A stretch of 64,000 bases of DNA from Thermococcus sp. (GCF_027023865.1 NZ_JALVUC010000011.1:45789-109788); one strand, 5' to 3'. Counted from the stretch's first letter, positions 26,825-39,305 are shown. The notes: generated from the sequence alone by a model not told the origin. Program-made: numbers and translations.

Positions 26825-27850
26825 TTACATCGCCACGAGACCGTACTCTATAAGCTTGTTGACTATCTTCCTGCCCTCCCTCGTGAGGTCGACTACCTTC
26901 CTTATCATGACTATCTTGAGGAGGCCCTTGTCTATCATCCTATCGTATATCTCCTCTATCTCCCTCTCGTCCAGACCGAGGAACTGGTGCACCTCGAGCG
27001 GGTTCAGGCCGGAGTAAAGGGCCATGAGTATCTGCTTCTCCATCTCATCGAGGCTCTCGAGCTCCCTGAGTTCCTTCTCCATGACTTCCTTGAACTCGGC
27101 TTGGAGCGTGGGGAACTCCTTCGAGACCTTCATAATGAACTCGAAGTAGCCGGGGATGTACTTCAGCAGGTAGCGGAGGACGTATAATCTCGTCTTCTTC
27201 TCCGGGATGTAGAGAAAGGATGTAACCGTCTCGTCTACATAGAAGTGTTTTATCTTCCACGCCTCCACATTCTTCCCGTTCATGTCCACCTGTTCAACGT
27301 CCAGATCCTCCACGTCTGAGAATACTGGGATGGGCTTCCTATCGGGGTCGAGGACGACGATGTTCCTCTCCGTTTTTCCCCTCTTGGCGGACTTGACTGA
27401 CACTATCCTTAGCGAGCCATCCGTCCACTGCGACTCCATGTTTATTGCTCCACCTTTAACCCTCGCGAGAAGGAGCTTAACCGACTTTCCGTTGATAAGA
27501 GTCTCGAATATCGTGTGTACAAACTCCTGGAACTTGTTCTCATCATATATAAGGAGGTTGTCCCCTATCGTGAGGATGAGGGTTAAGTCACCCCTCCCGG
27601 GGACGTAGAATTTCATCCCAAAGTGCTCCTTCTCAGGGTTGAGCTTGTGACTGTCGGGAACGTTCACGTTTATATCCGACAGCGATGAGAATGGGAAGCT
27701 GTCCTCCCCAACGACCTCCCCCATGCGGAGATACCTCAGAATAACCCTATCATTCTGGATGGTGCCTATAGCATCCCTCCATGTAACCCTTCCAGAACCC
27801 TTCCATGATGAAATTAGGGCTGCCTTTACCCTGGTCTCTGCTATCGTCAT
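26825..27850 (-). CDS. cheF: CheF, chemotaxis-archaellum adaptor
   Basis: A 341-residue archaeal CheF protein, the taxis-specific adaptor that links CheY/CheC/CheD to the archaellum motor complex. The N-terminal two thirds are beta-rich (start MTIAETRVKAALISSWKGSG, ending around the YIPEKKTRLYVLRYLLKYIP segment). The C-terminal 90 residues are a winged-helix-like region (MEKQILMALYSGLNPLEVHQ, then DEREIEEIYDRMIDKGLLKI). It is the last gene of the chemotaxis operon, 19 bases after the membrane coiled-coil gene. The family assignment rests on pattern and context. Confidence 0.87.
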   Translation of the reverse strand: MTIAETRVKAALISSWKGSGRVTWRDAIGTIQNDRVILRYLRMGEVVGEDSFPFSSLSDINVNVPDSHKLNPEKEHFGMKFYVPGRGDLTLILTIGDNLLIYDENKFQEFVHTIFETLINGKSVKLLLARVKGGAINMESQWTDGSLRIVSVKSAKRGKTERNIVVLDPDRKPIPVFSDVEDLDVEQVDMNGKNVEAWKIKHFYVDETVTSFLYIPEKKTRLYVLRYLLKYIPGYFEFIMKVSKEFPTLQAEFKEVMEKELRELESLDEMEKQILMALYSGLNPLEVHQFLGLDEREIEEIYDRMIDKGLLKIVMIRKVVDLTREGRKIVNKLIEYGLVAM

Positions 27851-27869
27851 GGTTCATCCCCTGTTGCCC

Positions 27870-28619
27870 TCATGTAAGGGCGCCGTACTCCTCAAGTTGC
27901 CTCTCCATCTTCTCCACCTTGGCGCGGAGTGTCTCGCACTCTTTGGAGAGCTTTATCTCGAGCGGCGTAACGGCCGGGTTCTCTCCCCTACCACTTATGA
28001 GGTCATCGAGTACGTTGATGGCACTATTTATATTGCTTGTGATTCTGATGAGCGCCTCCTCCGGAGGAAGCGTCATGCTGTTCTTCCCGTCCCTGCTCCT
28101 CACGACTATTGGGAGCTTCGTTTTGGCTATGTAGTTCATCATCGTGTTGAGCTTCTCCCTATCCTTCTGGCTCGGGAACTTGGCGAGCCAAAGGCGCTTG
28201 AACTCATCCATCTCGGAGAGCACCTTCATGAGGAATGCGTTGTACTCGTCCTCCGTAACGTAGCCGAGGGTGTACCCTCTGGCCACATCAAGGAGCATGA
28301 AGAGCTTCTCCTTCCTGCCCTTTGCCTCGTCGAGAACTTTCTCGACCTTCTGGTCTATAACCTGTCTGAGCTTCTTTATAAGCTCCTCCTCGTTGACGCC
28401 GGAGACGCTCATCTTCTCCTTTGGCTTTTCCTCTACCTTGGACTCTTCGTGCTTTTGCCTCTGTGGGGTGCTCTTCCTGTCCTCTTTGAGTTCCCTTTCA
28501 ACGAGCACCGTGTAAAGCTCGCCCATCTGGTTGTTTATGGTGCTTGAGATTATGTACGCTGACAGGATGGTGCCCACCAGCACCACGACCACCATGACTA
28601 CCACCATTACCCAGTCCAT
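27870..28619 (-). CDS. Membrane-anchored coiled-coil protein in the che operon (paralog of 39306-40391)
   Basis: A 249-residue protein. It has an N-terminal membrane helix (about 4-26), a charged linker, a helical middle (NEEELIKKLRQVIDQKVEKV) and a C-terminal domain ending in a coiled coil. The C-terminal 90 residues align with those of the protein at 39306-40391. Shared positions are KLP..V....DGK....L.PEE...I.I....I...LD.L......PVTPLE...S.E.E.LR..VEKME.QL. No known family was recognised. It sits between mcp and cheF, so an accessory role at chemoreceptor arrays or the archaellum base is likely (inference). Confidence 0.75.
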   Translation of the reverse strand: MDWVMVVVMVVVVLVGTILSAYIISSTINNQMGELYTVLVERELKEDRKSTPQRQKHEESKVEEKPKEKMSVSGVNEEELIKKLRQVIDQKVEKVLDEAKGRKEKLFMLLDVARGYTLGYVTEDEYNAFLMKVLSEMDEFKRLWLAKFPSQKDREKLNTMMNYIAKTKLPIVVRSRDGKNSMTLPPEEALIRITSNINSAINVLDDLISGRGENPAVTPLEIKLSKECETLRAKVEKMERQLEEYGALT

Positions 28620-28653
28620 ACTACCACCTCCAAAGGGAAATAGGGGAAGGAGT

Positions 28654-31400
<2,747 letters not shown>

Positions 31401-31403
31401 CGC

Positions 31404-32129
31404 TCAACCCTCTCCGGCTTCTTCGTTCATTTGGGCTTTTTCCTCCGCCGCAGGCTCTTCCTCCGGGGCACTTCCTCCGCCCTTATCACCTCCTTCGGGG
31501 ACAGCCTCTTCAGTTTCCTTAACCTGAGCTTCGAGCTTTCCAACCAGCTTATCAAAGGCGTCCTTCGTCGGCACAAGGTAGAACAGGCTCTCAACGCCGG
31601 TGTTCTCCTGATAGAAGCGCGTCTTGAACAGTATAACATCTTCCACGTCCCTTAGATCTGGTCTTGAAAGCTCCTTCTCCACGTCGTAGAGACCTTCAGC
31701 GGGCTTAGGGGGACTCAGCGAGACAGGTTCCTCTATCAGCTTCGCTAGTATGTCCGTGTACACTGAAATCAGGATGTTGCCTATCTCCATTATCGCCGAG
31801 CGTCCCATCTCGTCTATTCCTTCATCCCCCGGATCCATTCCAATCAAAAGTGAGACTAGGGACTTCGCGCTCTCCTTGGGGAACTGGAGTATGGTTAAGC
31901 CTCCAAGCCCCTCGGTTATGTCGAATATCACAACAAAGCTGTTGCTTATGCCCTTTGAGGCGAGGGCCGCGAGGAACTGCGCCCTGGGAACCACCTGCAC
32001 CTCGGGGGGTTCCATCTCCATCTCTCCTATCATGTTGGAGAGAGCCGTTAGCGCGTGGCTCATCGCTATGTTGGACGCCTCGCGGAAGATGTCCTGATAC
32101 CAGTCCGAAAACCAGCTCTTGTGGCTCAT
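31404..32129 (-). CDS. cheC2: CheC-type CheY-P phosphatase (second copy)
   Basis: A 241-residue CheC protein. Both phosphatase half-motifs with Glu and Asn are present: IFREASNIAMSHALTALSNM and SAIMEIGNILISVYTDILAK. It should therefore be able to dephosphorylate CheY-P. The C-terminal 35 residues are a low-complexity acidic tail (EEAVPEGGDKGGGSAPEEEP). This is unusual for CheC and may be a flexible binding arm. Its ATG overlaps the cheC1 stop by four bases. Confidence 0.93.
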   Translation of the reverse strand: MSHKSWFSDWYQDIFREASNIAMSHALTALSNMIGEMEMEPPEVQVVPRAQFLAALASKGISNSFVVIFDITEGLGGLTILQFPKESAKSLVSLLIGMDPGDEGIDEMGRSAIMEIGNILISVYTDILAKLIEEPVSLSPPKPAEGLYDVEKELSRPDLRDVEDVILFKTRFYQENTGVESLFYLVPTKDAFDKLVGKLEAQVKETEEAVPEGGDKGGGSAPEEEPAAEEKAQMNEEAGEG

Positions 32130-32761
32130 ACAAATCCCCCCAGCAGGGTCTCAACTATCCTCTTCATGGACTCTAGGTTGGGAAGTATCATGAAGTGCTC
32201 CTTGAACTCCACAGACTCCATCGTTATTTGAGTCCTAAGGAGGATGGTGTAGTCGCAGTGCTGACCGATGTCGGCGAGCGCGAAGTCGAGTATGGCGGGA
32301 GTGAAGTCTATTGCGAGATCCGGTGGCGTCTGTTCTATCTCCGCCCCAAGGAACTCGCTGAGTGCGTTGGCGAAGGCCGAGATGAGGATGTTTCCGCCCC
32401 CCATTATCGCGGACTGCACCATCTCGTTGAACTCAGTCGTGCTTCCCGGGGGCATGCCCATCATCATGTCGAACATCTTGAGTGCGTCACCGAAGTCTAT
32501 GAAGAAGAAAGCGTGTCCGCTGAAGCCGCCGCTTAGACCTATATACACGGCTATTTTGATGTCCTCCCCGACCTTCTCGGGAACGTTCTTTATCAATGAG
32601 ACTTCTATCTGGGGGACGGTTATGTTTACTGTCAATCCGGTCATCTGGCTGAGCGTGTCGGCGGCTCTGGAGGCCCCTATATTGAATGTTTCAACCAGTG
32701 CACTCTTTGCGAACTCGTCGAGGTTTTTGATATATCCCTCATAGTCCTCCTCAGATGCCAC
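32126..32761 (-). CDS. cheC1: CheC-type protein with one degenerate active site
   Basis: A 211-residue CheC. The first motif is intact (SALVETFNIGASRAADTLSQ, with Glu and Asn). The second reads SAIMGGGNILISAFANALSE, where the expected Glu is Gly. Only one of the two phosphatase centres can therefore work. CheC1/CheC2 pairs may divide labour between phosphatase and CheD binding. The start is taken at GTG 32761 after GGTAGGA. It overlaps the end of cheA by 11 bases. Confidence 0.92.
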   Translation of the reverse strand: MASEEDYEGYIKNLDEFAKSALVETFNIGASRAADTLSQMTGLTVNITVPQIEVSLIKNVPEKVGEDIKIAVYIGLSGGFSGHAFFFIDFGDALKMFDMMMGMPPGSTTEFNEMVQSAIMGGGNILISAFANALSEFLGAEIEQTPPDLAIDFTPAILDFALADIGQHCDYTILLRTQITMESVEFKEHFMILPNLESMKRIVETLLGGFV

Positions 32762-35072
32762 TCCTACCACCACCGAGCAGTCCGTTTATTTCTATGATGA
32801 GAACGACGCTTCCATCTCCGAGTATTGTCGCACCCGCGAAGCCATTGATGTGGGACAGCATTTTGCCGAGGCTCTTGATGACTATGTCCTTTTTGTGAAG
32901 AAGCTCATCAACACCTATGGCAATTTTCTGGGCACCCAAATCAATCACTATCGCCGGGAACTCCGGCTTCTCCTCAACAGCGAGTCCAAAGAGTTCGTGG
33001 AGCATTACAACAGGGATTATCTCCCCGCGCAGGACTATCACTTCCTTGCCACCGATGCTCTTGAGGTTCTCGCGTTTTATCTCGATGCTCTCGAGGATGT
33101 TGTTTATTGGCACCGCGTATATCTCGCCCTGGACTTCGACGAGAAGGGCCTGTATGATAGCCATGCTCACGGGCAACTTGAGCACGAAGGTGCTTCCCTT
33201 TCCAACCTCGCTCTTGACGGAGATGGTTCCGTTGAGGCTCTTCACGACGTCCTTTACGACGTCCATTCCGACGCCTCTGCCTGAAACGTCCGTCACCTGC
33301 TCCTTCGTGCTGAATCCCGGCAGGAAAATTAGGTTTATCGCCTCCTCGTCGCTCATCTCGGCGGCCTGCTCCGGTGTTATGAGGCCCTTCTCTATGGCCT
33401 TGGCCTTTATCTTGTTGGGGTCGATACCCCTTCCGTCGTCCCTGACTATTATCTCAACGTGACTCCTCTCGCGCTTTGCTATGAGTTCGACCCTTCCCAC
33501 CCTTGGTTTCCCAGTTGCCTCTCTCTCCTTAGGCGGTTCTATCCCATGGTCGATGGCGTTCCTAAGCAGGTGAACGAGGACGTCGCCGAGCTTGTCGAGT
33601 ATAGTCCTGTCAACCTCTATATCCGCCCCCTCTATTACGAACTCGACCTCCTTGCCCATCTTTCTGGCAAGCTCGCGGACCATGCGTGGGAACTTGTTGA
33701 AAACTTCCGCGACGGGCGTGAGGCGCATCTCCATTATCTCGTCTTGGAGTTCCGTGAGGAGCCTGGAGAGCGTTGACAGCGTCTCAAGAAGCTCCCTATC
33801 TCCCAGCCTCTCGGCAATCTGCTCAAGGCGGCCCTTCGTGATGACAAGCTCGCCCACGAGGTTCATCAGCCTGTCGAGGTGGGCAACGTCCACCTTGATT
33901 ATTTTGGAGACCTTGACTTTGGGGGTGGGGATGCCCTTGTTTGACTTCTTGGTTTTTGAAAGCTTCTTCTCAGTTTTGGCCTCCACTTTCTCCTTCTTTT
34001 CATTGACCTCAATTGCTTCCCCTTTCTCGACCCTGACGTTCTCAACGTCTGGATGCTTGCGGACGACCTTCTCTATGTCGCCAGGGGAGACACCTGTTTT
34101 GAGGAGTACCTTGAAATAGTAGCCGTCGATTAGGTCGCCGTTCTGGATGCCGCTAACCTCTGGAAGGGTTCTCTTTACCATTCCGAGCTTCTCAAGATCC
34201 TGGAGAACGAGGTAGGAGCGCACTCCCTTCAATGGGGCGTCCTTCTGGAGGTAAACGGTGACGGTGTAAACGTTTACCTCGTCGCTTTCCTCTCCTTTCT
34301 CTTCAACCTTCGGAGGCTCTGGCGAGTATTCCTCGACCTCCGCTTTCTCCACCTCTGGATGCCTCGTTACGACTTCCTTCAGCTTTTCGGAGCTTTCCTC
34401 TGTAGCTATGATGAACTCCAGAACGTCAACGTCCGCCTTCCCGTCCTCGATAACCTTTCTCTCAGGTTTTGTGTCGAGTATCTCGCCGAGTTCGTCGAGG
34501 TCTGAGAGAATCAGAAACGCCCTAACTCCCCGGAGCTGGGCGTCCTTGTAGAAGTAGACTTTCAGACGATAGACCGGCATGTTCTCCGGGGGTGCCTCTT
34601 CAGTGGGCTTCTCGCCGTCTTCCGCTGGTGATTTCTCTTCGGGAGTTTCCTTCTTCTGCTCTCCACCACCTTCGAAGAACTTCTGGGCCTTCTCAAACAG
34701 TTCTTCTATGTCGAAGTCTCCCTCGTTTCCCTCCTCCTCGATGTTGTTGACCATGCCTTCTATGACATCTAAGAACTCAAGGAGGACGTCTATAAGCTTG
34801 GGAGTGGGTTCCACCTTCCCGCTCCTCACGAGGTCAAAGAGATTCTCCATCTTGTGGGCGACCTTGCTGAGGGTCATAAAACCCATAGTGGCTGCGGTTC
34901 CCTTGAGGGTGTGTGCGTCCCTGAAGATCTGGTCTATCATGGTCTTCTTCTCTTCCTCACTTCCACCCTCCTTCACTATCTTCTCGAGGCTGAGGATTGC
35001 GTTGCTTAGGCTGTCTATCCTGTCCCTCGCATCGGCAAGAAACTCATCTAGATACTGTGAAAGGTCTTCCAC
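32751..35072 (-). CDS. cheA: CheA, chemotaxis histidine kinase
   Basis: A 773-residue kinase. P1 (about 1-125) carries the phosphorylated His in [14 protein letters not shown]. Two similar P2-like modules follow: [20 protein letters not shown] (about 163-245) and [20 protein letters not shown] (about 265-350). P3 dimerisation begins with [20 protein letters not shown]. The P4 ATPase has the N box [15 protein letters not shown]1 DDGRGID and G2 GRGVGMDVV. The P5 CheW-like domain ends at residue 773. The start GTG 35072 lies after GGTGGT. GTG 35081, three codons upstream, is possible. It overlaps cheB by 29 bases. Confidence 0.97.
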   Translation of the reverse strand: MEDLSQYLDEFLADARDRIDSLSNAILSLEKIVKEGGSEEEKKTMIDQIFRDAHTLKGTAATMGFMTLSKVAHKMENLFDLVRSGKVEPTPKLIDVLLEFLDVIEGMVNNIEEEGNEGDFDIEELFEKAQKFFEGGGEQKKETPEEKSPAEDGEKPTEEAPPENMPVYRLKVYFYKDAQLRGVRAFLILSDLDELGEILDTKPERKVIEDGKADVDVLEFIIATEESSEKLKEVVTRHPEVEKAEVEEYSPEPPKVEEKGEESDEVNVYTVTVYLQKDAPLKGVRSYLVLQDLEKLGMVKRTLPEVSGIQNGDLIDGYYFKVLLKTGVSPGDIEKVVRKHPDVENVRVEKGEAIEVNEKKEKVEAKTEKKLSKTKKSNKGIPTPKVKVSKIIKVDVAHLDRLMNLVGELVITKGRLEQIAERLGDRELLETLSTLSRLLTELQDEIMEMRLTPVAEVFNKFPRMVRELARKMGKEVEFVIEGADIEVDRTILDKLGDVLVHLLRNAIDHGIEPPKEREATGKPRVGRVELIAKRERSHVEIIVRDDGRGIDPNKIKAKAIEKGLITPEQAAEMSDEEAINLIFLPGFSTKEQVTDVSGRGVGMDVVKDVVKSLNGTISVKSEVGKGSTFVLKLPVSMAIIQALLVEVQGEIYAVPINNILESIEIKRENLKSIGGKEVIVLRGEIIPVVMLHELFGLAVEEKPEFPAIVIDLGAQKIAIGVDELLHKKDIVIKSLGKMLSHINGFAGATILGDGSVVLIIEINGLLGGGRSGI

Positions 35073-36159
35073 CGGCACCACCCCGGTTAACCTTGTTCAC
35101 TGCCATCACAACGGTCTCTGCGATTTTACCGAGGGGCACAACGTAGTCAACCATGCCGGTCTCTATGGCTGCCTTTGGCATTCCGAAGATTATTGAGGTT
35201 TCTTTGTTTTGAGCTATTGCTATCCCTCCCCTCTTCTTGATGGCCACGATTCCCTGCGCCCCGTCGCGCCCCATGCCAGTCATCACGACGCCAACGGTTC
35301 TCCTTCCAAAGGCTTCCGATGCAGTTATCATCATCGGGTCCGCGGCCGGTCGTACCCCGTGCATCTTGGGCTTTTTATTGAGCGTTATGACCGGTTTTCC
35401 TGCCCTGAGTTGGACCTCCATGTGATAGTCGCCGGGAGCAACATAGGCCCAGTTCTCTTGTATCGACTCGCCGTCCTCTGCTTCCTTTACGTTTACCTTA
35501 CTCAGCCCATCAAGCCTCTTGGCAAAGGATCTCGTAAATCCCGGTGGCATGTGTTGGACGAGAAGTATCGCCGCCCTCAGGTTCTCTGGGAACTTGGGGA
35601 ACACCTTAAGGAGGGACTGTGGGCCACCCGTCGATGATGCCATCGCGACAACTGTCCTAGCTGGGGTGCTGGGCTTCCTAACTTTGCTCTTCTGTGCCCT
35701 CAGGAGCCTCGTTCTTCGGAGTTCAAGGAAGCGCCTTGGAACCTTAGCTGCCTCCCTTATCTTGGAGATTATGTCATCCTTCATTTCCTTCATGTTAATG
35801 GAAATAGACGAACTTGGCTTGGGGATGAAGTCAATCGCGCCGTACTCAAGGGCCTTTATTGTTGCATCCGCCCCTTCTTGTGTTAGGGCGCTCACCATTA
35901 TTACCGGCGTTGGGAACTGCCTCATTATCACCCTGAGGGCATCAAGGCCGTTCATGCGGGGCATCTCAATGTCAAGGGTAACGACGTCCGGTTTGTGAAC
36001 CTTGACCGCATTTATTGCCTCTACTCCGTCCCTCGCTTCACAGCAGACCTCAAGCTCGGGATCGGAGTTGATTATATCCCTGAGTATCTTTCTCATGAAG
36101 GCGGAGTCATCGACGACGAGCACCCTACGTTTCCTATTGGATGAGTTCAGCGGCATCAT
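35044..36159 (-). CDS. cheB: CheB, receptor methylesterase/glutamine deamidase
   Basis: A 371-residue protein with an N-terminal receiver ([18 protein letters not shown], phospho-Asp in [14 protein letters not shown], Lys in FIPKPSS). A linker leads to the C-terminal esterase with catalytic Ser in [15 protein letters not shown], His in [14 protein letters not shown] and Asp in [10 protein letters not shown]. It removes methyl groups from receptors for adaptation. The start ATG 36159 follows GGGTGA. It precedes cheA, with its end overlapping cheA's start. Confidence 0.97.
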   Translation of the reverse strand: MMPLNSSNRKRRVLVVDDSAFMRKILRDIINSDPELEVCCEARDGVEAINAVKVHKPDVVTLDIEMPRMNGLDALRVIMRQFPTPVIMVSALTQEGADATIKALEYGAIDFIPKPSSSISINMKEMKDDIISKIREAAKVPRRFLELRRTRLLRAQKSKVRKPSTPARTVVAMASSTGGPQSLLKVFPKFPENLRAAILLVQHMPPGFTRSFAKRLDGLSKVNVKEAEDGESIQENWAYVAPGDYHMEVQLRAGKPVITLNKKPKMHGVRPAADPMMITASEAFGRRTVGVVMTGMGRDGAQGIVAIKKRGGIAIAQNKETSIIFGMPKAAIETGMVDYVVPLGKIAETVVMAVNKVNRGGAGGRPFTVSR

Positions 36160-36171
36160 TATTCACCCTAC

Positions 36172-36534
36172 CTAACTCGAGAGTACGCGGTTTATCTCTT
36201 CCAGCACTTTAGGCGCTTGAAACGGCTTGACGATGTAGCCCGAAGCTCCTGCCTTAAGGGCCTCCATGACCTTGCCTTCCTGTCCAACCGCGGTTATCAT
36301 GATTATCTTAGCGTTGGGATCGAGTTTCTTTATCTCCTGAACGGCGCTTATACCGTCCATCTCGGGCATGACTATGTCCATCGTCATCACGTCTGGGCTG
36401 AGTTCCTGGTACCTCTGGACAGCCTCCTTACCGTTTCCAGCTTCCCCGACAACCTGGTGCCCGCCCTGCGTCAGTATCTTCTTCAGGAGCATGCGCATAA
36501 ACGCGGCATCATCTACCACCAAAACCCGTGCCAT
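36172..36534 (-). CDS. cheY: CheY, chemotaxis response regulator
   Basis: A 120-residue single receiver domain. The acidic pair is in VLVVDDAAFMRMLL, the phospho-Asp in DVMTMDIVMPEMDG, the switch Thr/Ser in IIMITAVGQEGKV and the Lys in GYIVKPFQAP. Phosphorylated CheY binds CheF, which transmits the signal to the archaellum motor. It starts at ATG 36534, 26 bases inside the end of cheR, so translation is coupled. Confidence 0.97.
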   Translation of the reverse strand: MARVLVVDDAAFMRMLLKKILTQGGHQVVGEAGNGKEAVQRYQELSPDVMTMDIVMPEMDGISAVQEIKKLDPNAKIIMITAVGQEGKVMEALKAGASGYIVKPFQAPKVLEEINRVLSS

Positions 36535-37384
36535 GCTTCTTCACCTCCAGGTTCTTGCGATATATCCTTGCGACGAGGTCGTACAATTTGAACAGCCTTG
36601 CGGCGTTGCCGAGTATGGTCTCGGTCTTGCCGAGGATCAGATAACCGTGATCCTCAAGGGAGTCGTAGAGTTTAGCAAACACCTCTTCCTGGGCGTCCCT
36701 CTTGACGTAGATGAGAACGTTCCGGATGAATATGACGTCGAAGCCCTTCGGATACTTCGAGCCGAAGAGGTTGAATTGCTGAAATTTCACGAGTCTCTTA
36801 ACCTTGGGGGCTATGCGGTAGCGCTCGTCGCTCACCCTTGTGAAGTACTTGGGTATCATGTGCCTTGGGGTCTGCTTCTCCACAACGTCCGCTGGATATT
36901 CTCCGCGCATGGCCGTTGCCAGGGCCTCCCTGTCTATATCCGTGGCGAGTATCTGAGCCCTGAATCCACCGAGGCTCTCGCCGAGTGCCTCGTAGAGGGT
37001 CATCGCTATCGAGTAAGGCTCCTGTCCGGTGGAGCAGGCAGCACTCCATATCCTTATCAGGCCGTTGTGGTGCTCCTTCTTGTACTTCACAAGCTCGGGG
37101 ATTACCTTCTTCTCAAAGGCTTTCCACACCACCGGATCCCTGAAGAACTCGGTCACGTTTATTGCAACCGTGAGGAGCAACTCATCAAGCTCCTGTTTGT
37201 TGGTCTTGATTATTCTGTAATACTCGAGGTAATCCTTCACCCCGAGCTTCCTCATCCTTGCCCTTATGCGCCTCATCAGGTATGTGTCCTTGTAGGCGTC
37301 ACTGCTAACCTTGAGGTGCCTGAACAGCTCGACCTTGATCTTCACGTACCCGGGGTCCTTTACGTCCATCATCTTGCCATGCAT
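36509..37384 (-). CDS. cheR: CheR, chemoreceptor methyltransferase
   Basis: A 291-residue SAM-dependent methyltransferase that methylates receptor glutamates. The N-terminal helical domain (about 15-95) contains YLMRRIRARMRKLGVKDYLE. The catalytic domain has NVTEFFRDP, IWSAACSTGQEPYSIAM (SAM loop), ILATDIDREALATAM and DVIFIRNVLIYV. The start is ATG 37384. ATG 37372 or 37369 are alternatives because GGGG lies very close to 37384. It is the first gene of the chemotaxis operon (37384 down to 26825). Confidence 0.95.
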   Translation of the reverse strand: MHGKMMDVKDPGYVKIKVELFRHLKVSSDAYKDTYLMRRIRARMRKLGVKDYLEYYRIIKTNKQELDELLLTVAINVTEFFRDPVVWKAFEKKVIPELVKYKKEHHNGLIRIWSAACSTGQEPYSIAMTLYEALGESLGGFRAQILATDIDREALATAMRGEYPADVVEKQTPRHMIPKYFTRVSDERYRIAPKVKRLVKFQQFNLFGSKYPKGFDVIFIRNVLIYVKRDAQEEVFAKLYDSLEDHGYLILGKTETILGNAARLFKLYDLVARIYRKNLEVKKHGTGFGGR

Positions 37385-37453
37385 CCCCTTGGGTTCTATC
37401 CCAAACTAACACCATACCATTGCAAACTTTACAGAAATTCTATGAGTGCCCGG

Positions 37454-37499
37454 CATAAAAATCTTTATGTGTAGATGGTTGTGTAGGTGCATAGGTAGG
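37454..37499 (-). promoter_or_regulatory. Promoter of the che operon with triple CCTACA-type element
   Basis: On the minus strand, 37499-37469 reads CCTACC-TATGCA-CCTACA, then CAACCA-TCTACA-C: three similar hexamers with a strict 12-base period. This element matches the archaellin promoter element at 42101-42131 in 29 of 31 bases. A TATA-like TTTTTATG (minus strand, 37461-37454) follows eight bases after the last hexamer. It sits about 85-115 bases upstream of cheR. It probably binds the EarA-like regulator encoded at 40740. Confidence 0.75.
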
Positions 37500-37548
37500 C
37501 CATTACGCCGCGCTTTGCTATTAACATAACGCGTATAATAGGTTATTA

Positions 37549-37571
37549 TCTACATGCGAAAATCTTTTATC
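37549..37571 (+). promoter_or_regulatory. Promoter of the mcp2-cheW operon
   Basis: The TATA-like CTTTTATC at 37564-37571 lies about 46 bases before the ATG at 37617. A single TCTACA (37549-37554) is nine bases upstream of it, similar to the last hexamer of the che operon element. Whether it is functional is uncertain, as a hexamer match is weak evidence. Confidence 0.45.
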
Positions 37572-37616
37572 TATTGCCATTCATTGATAGATAGTGAGAT
37601 ACCGGAGGTGCACCCC

Positions 37617-38840
37617 ATGAATCGCATTACAGTAATCACTTCGGTAGCTTCAGTTTCCATCCTTACACTCCTCGGTGCCCTTTGGTCGCCCCTCGCGGGA
37701 CTCGCCCTTGGACTTGCTTCCGTCCTTCCCGTTGCGTTCTACGTAATGCGCCCCGCTGAGGGGTCTGGAGATGCTCTCACAGCCGTCGAAAAGCTCCTCC
37801 TCGGTGAAACACCCGACCTCTCAGGGTTTGATCGGAACACTACTGAGAGACTCCTCAAGATCGAGGACGCCATAGATGCAATAAAACGCCGGAGGATTGA
37901 GGTGAGGCATGAGGGTGCACCCAAAGGACTTGAGGAGGCACTAAATGCCTTTGAAGAGGTGCATCAGAAGCTGTCCTCCCTCGTTCCTTCATTGAGTATT
38001 AACATGGATGCTGATGAAGCGGATGTTGGTGGTGTCCTTGAGAAGGAGCGCTCAACCATCGCTGAACTTGGCGATTACATTCAGACGCTGACCGCTGGTA
38101 TAGAAGAGATGAACACCCAGTCCCAGGCCCTCACGGATTACGCCCTCGAAACTGCCAACATGGCCGAGAAGGGCAAGCAGATTTCCGACAACGTGGCCCT
38201 CAACGTGGCGAGCATCAACGAAGTTAACCAGGACATGGAGCGGGCCGTCTCCATTTTACTCGAGCACTCCAAGAGGATAGGCGAGATAGTAGAGGTGATT
38301 GGCAATATAGCAGAGCAGACAAACCTTTTAGCATTGAATGCGGCCATCGAGGCGGCGAGAAGCGGTGAGCACGGGAGAGGATTTGCCGTTGTGGCGGAAA
38401 ACATAAGGGAGCTTGCGGATCAGTCCAAGCAGTCCACTGACCAGATAGCAAACCTAGTTATGGACATGAAAGAAAGCATAGACACCGTTGTAAGTTCGAT
38501 AAAGCAGGAGTTCAAAGTGACGGAGGAGATAAAAGACGCCGTTCAGGAGCTTATAGCGGCCTTCGACGATATAGCGAGGCGCGCCAACGAGACGGCGAAC
38601 ATGATAAAGGAACTGTCAGACAGCATCGAGGGACAGGCCCAGTCGGTTCAGATGCTCATGGACACCCTAGACGGGGTTTACTCCCTCCAAGACGAGGTCT
38701 CGAACGCCATAACGCCCGTGGTGGGATCTTTCTCTGGAGTTCAGTCAAAGCTCGATGAAATACGAAACGGTCTTAAGGACCTTGAACGCTCGATAGTTGA
38801 GTCGAGGGAAATCCTTGAAAAAGTTGCAGCCCGGAGGTGA
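37617..38840 (+). CDS. Methyl-accepting chemotaxis protein without external sensor domain
   Basis: A 407-residue chemoreceptor. Two adjacent N-terminal helices (about 6-45) are separated by only a few residues, so there is no extracytoplasmic ligand domain. A linker (about 50-140) leads to the signalling hairpin with [20 protein letters not shown] and [20 protein letters not shown]. It may sense membrane state or an internal signal, or rely on a partner protein. It starts at ATG 37617 after GGAGGTG. An ATG at 37554 would be upstream of the probable transcription start. cheW follows after four bases. Confidence 0.94.
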   Translation: MNRITVITSVASVSILTLLGALWSPLAGLALGLASVLPVAFYVMRPAEGSGDALTAVEKLLLGETPDLSGFDRNTTERLLKIEDAIDAIKRRRIEVRHEGAPKGLEEALNAFEEVHQKLSSLVPSLSINMDADEADVGGVLEKERSTIAELGDYIQTLTAGIEEMNTQSQALTDYALETANMAEKGKQISDNVALNVASINEVNQDMERAVSILLEHSKRIGEIVEVIGNIAEQTNLLALNAAIEAARSGEHGRGFAVVAENIRELADQSKQSTDQIANLVMDMKESIDTVVSSIKQEFKVTEEIKDAVQELIAAFDDIARRANETANMIKELSDSIEGQAQSVQMLMDTLDGVYSLQDEVSNAITPVVGSFSGVQSKLDEIRNGLKDLERSIVESREILEKVAARR

Positions 38841-38844
38841 TTGG

Positions 38845-39285
38845 ATGGCCGAAATTCAGGTCGTGGCTTTTATGGTTGGAAACGAGGAGTTCTGCCTTGA
38901 CATATCGAAGGTCCGGGAGATCAAGGAGATGCTGCCCATAACCCGCGTTCCGAACTCGCCCGACTTCGTCGAGGGTGTTATAAACCTCCGCGGGCAGATA
39001 ACTACCGTCGTCAACCTCAAGAAGCTCCTCGGCTACTACGATCCCGATGACGACCTCTCCACGAAGAAGATAATCATCGCGGAGGTAAAGGATGAGGTTA
39101 TAGGCATAATAGTGGACTCCGTCTCGGATGTCATAACCCTTACCGACGAGCAGATCGACCAGCCGCCCAAGACCCTCAGCAGTAGGGTCGATATCCGCTA
39201 CATAAAAGGCATCGCCAAGATAAACGACGGGGAAAGGCTCCTCATAATGGTGGACCTCGACAAGCTCCTCGGGGACGAGTTTTGA
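38845..39285 (+). CDS. cheW: CheW, receptor-kinase coupling protein
   Basis: A 146-residue CheW that links chemoreceptors to CheA. Conserved parts are VAFMVGNEEFCLDISKVREI, MLPITRVPNSPDFVEGVINL plus RGQITTVVNLKKLLG, and IGIIVDSVSDVITL. The start ATG 38845 is preceded by CCGGAGGTGATTGG, which overlaps the mcp2 stop. It lies with mcp2 on the plus strand, divergent from the main che operon. Confidence 0.97.
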   Translation: MAEIQVVAFMVGNEEFCLDISKVREIKEMLPITRVPNSPDFVEGVINLRGQITTVVNLKKLLGYYDPDDDLSTKKIIIAEVKDEVIGIIVDSVSDVITLTDEQIDQPPKTLSSRVDIRYIKGIAKINDGERLLIMVDLDKLLGDEF

Positions 39286-39305
39286 GCTGACCCCGTCTCC
39301 TGGTC

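Noticed and set aside
27723..28547. 274-codon plus-strand open frame
   Set aside because: Antisense to cheF and the membrane coiled-coil gene; its Leu-rich appearance comes from the Glu/Lys-rich coding strand.
36368..37474. 368-codon open frame on the plus strand over cheY/cheR
   Set aside because: Antisense to two certain chemotaxis genes, with no motif of its own.
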